DNA from: Prevotella sp. CAG:1320
GTDB taxonomy: Bacteria; Bacteroidota; Bacteroidia; Bacteroidales; Bacteroidaceae
Assembly (NCBI GenBank): GCA_000435635.1
Contig: FR882153.1
Span: 1 to 41,570 of the forward strand
DNA length: 41,570 nucleotides
Reading direction: 5' to 3'
A model generated the notes under the pieces. The model was given only the letters and a program-made list of their open reading frames with translations. It had not been told where the DNA came from and did not search any database. Each line of letters opens with the position of its first letter. Within the stretch, counting starts at the first letter, position 1. Shown here in pieces: positions 40,837 to 41,570 of this stretch. A program made the translations under genes and the position numbers.

Positions 40837-41570
40837 CTAAATCACCCCAAGTTGGTGGAGGAAAATGGCCGTGATGCAGACAGGGCAAACCACTCTCACC
40901 ATGATGAGGAATATGCCAAAGAGCCCTCCATGGAGCGTTCCCCAGTTGGTGAATTCTTCTTTTACCAGTTTGCGCGGTAAGTACCATCCCACGAAGAGGC
41001 AGACAAAGAGCGCTCCCAGGGGCAGAAGGATTTGCCCCGTAAGATAATCGCAGAAATTGAGAAATGTCATTCCAAACAACTTCAGTCCTGGCACCGCACC
41101 GCAGGAAAGAGAACATACGATGGCCAAAAGGCCGCATACAATGGTCTCCACCCATGCGCCATGTTTGCGGGGAAGATGAAACTCCTCGGTGAAGAAGGCT
41201 GTGCCTATCTCATGCATGGAGATGGTGGAAGTGAGGGCGGCTAACACCAAGAGGGCGTAGAAGAGAATGGCGATGACATAGCCCAAGATGGGGACGGACG
41301 AGAAGGCTTGCTGGAACACGTTGGGTAACGTGATAAATATCAACGAGGGACCACTGTCGGGATTGACTCCCACCGCAAAGGCGGCAGGGAAAATCATGAG
41401 CCCTGCCAAGATGGCTACCATGGTGTCAAGCAACGCTATTTGGGTAGCGGAACCCAGTAGGTGAGTTTGACGGGAGAAGTAGGATGCGTAAGTGCAGAGA
41501 CAAGCCGTTCCCAGGCTCAAAGAGAAAAAAGCCTGGCCCAAGGCATCGAGAAATGAATCGGAAGAGAGCT
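40837..41570 (-). CDS. Sodium-dependent (SNF/NSS family) transporter, partial
   Basis: The C-terminal ~244 residues of a neurotransmitter:sodium symporter-family protein; the N-terminus lies outside the window, and the frame is open to base 41570. The sequence begins SSDSFLDALGQAFFSLSLGTACLCTYASYF, the family's TM6/Na+ site block, followed by DTMVAILAGLMIFPAAFAVG, PSLIFITLPNVFQQ, and LLVLAALTSTISMHE (TM8 with the Thr/Ser Na2 site). Later spans follow, including NFCDYLTGQILLPLGALFVCLFVGWYL and GIFLIMVRVVCPVCITAIFLHQLG. Bacterial members import amino acids with Na+. The specific amino acid is not deducible. Confidence 0.92.
   Translation of the reverse strand, partial: LSSDSFLDALGQAFFSLSLGTACLCTYASYFSRQTHLLGSATQIALLDTMVAILAGLMIFPAAFAVGVNPDSGPSLIFITLPNVFQQAFSSVPILGYVIAILFYALLVLAALTSTISMHEIGTAFFTEEFHLPRKHGAWVETIVCGLLAIVCSLSCGAVPGLKLFGMTFLNFCDYLTGQILLPLGALFVCLFVGWYLPRKLVKEEFTNWGTLHGGLFGIFLIMVRVVCPVCITAIFLHQLGVI

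Noticed and set aside
40820..41155. A second minus-strand frame overlapping the transporter
   Set aside because: It is a shifted frame within the transporter's coding sequence and lacks membrane character or a start signal.

Overview
The window looks like a chromosomal segment from a polysaccharide-degrading member of the Bacteroidales, most likely a Prevotella-type organism. Evidence: a SusC/SusD pair, a hybrid two-component regulator of the Bacteroidetes type, promoters of the form TTTG / about 20 bp / TAnnTTTG (or TTCG), A-rich leaders instead of Shine-Dalgarno sites, tRNA genes without an encoded CCA end, and a xylan cluster with the gene content and order known from Prevotella bryantii. 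Species cannot be fixed from the sequence alone.

Layout. 0.4-5.0 kb: a SusC-like TonB receptor and SusD-like lipoprotein with their own promoter and terminator but no enzymes beside them. 5.0-7.3 kb: a repeat-rich accessory stretch with a decapitated DUF4143 ATPase remnant, a winged-helix/AlkZ-like gene, two short tandem arrays and a 102-bp palindromic element. 7.3-11.0 kb: housekeeping genes (gpmI, ung, a DUF3109 protein) meeting an AraC regulator whose stop codon overlaps. 11.2-16.2 kb: a tightly packed operon of a membrane polyferredoxin, a Tat-signal aldo/keto reductase with ferredoxin motifs, a DUF1893 protein, a frameshifted ECF-transporter-like membrane protein, TatA and TatC. The export machine and an obvious Tat cargo therefore sit in one transcription unit. 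16.2-17.3 kb: a gene-poor interval with repeats and two tiny predicted single-span membrane proteins.

17.3-28.7 kb: a xylan/glucuronoxylan utilisation cluster. GPH symporter, GH10 xylanase and GH43 xylosidase lie on the minus strand; HTCS regulator, GH67 alpha-glucuronidase and a GH35-like enzyme lie on the plus strand, around a divergent promoter region. Secreted enzymes cut xylan, the regulator senses fragments in the periplasm, the symporter imports xylo-oligosaccharides, and the cytoplasmic GH43 finishes them. 28.8-33.5 kb: an SGNH esterase-like protein, a DUF3737 beta-helix protein, and two secreted proteins that carry only the N-terminal parts of GH95 and GH78 enzymes.

33.6-41.6 kb: core genes (gyrB, rpsT with tRNA-Glu, recO, a YbjQ protein, tRNA-Pro, a helix-hairpin-helix protein, and a Na+-dependent transporter cut by the window edge) with decayed genes between them: an HNH endonuclease with one in-frame TGA and a PfkB sugar-kinase tail.

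The most unusual signal is non-coding. At least seven intergenic sites carry uninterrupted degenerate tandem repeats whose period is always 21-23 bp although the unit sequence differs from site to site. One of them is closed by 40-bp inverted repeats. A separate palindromic element of 102 bp occurs twice, with dispersed copies of an 18-bp motif near it.
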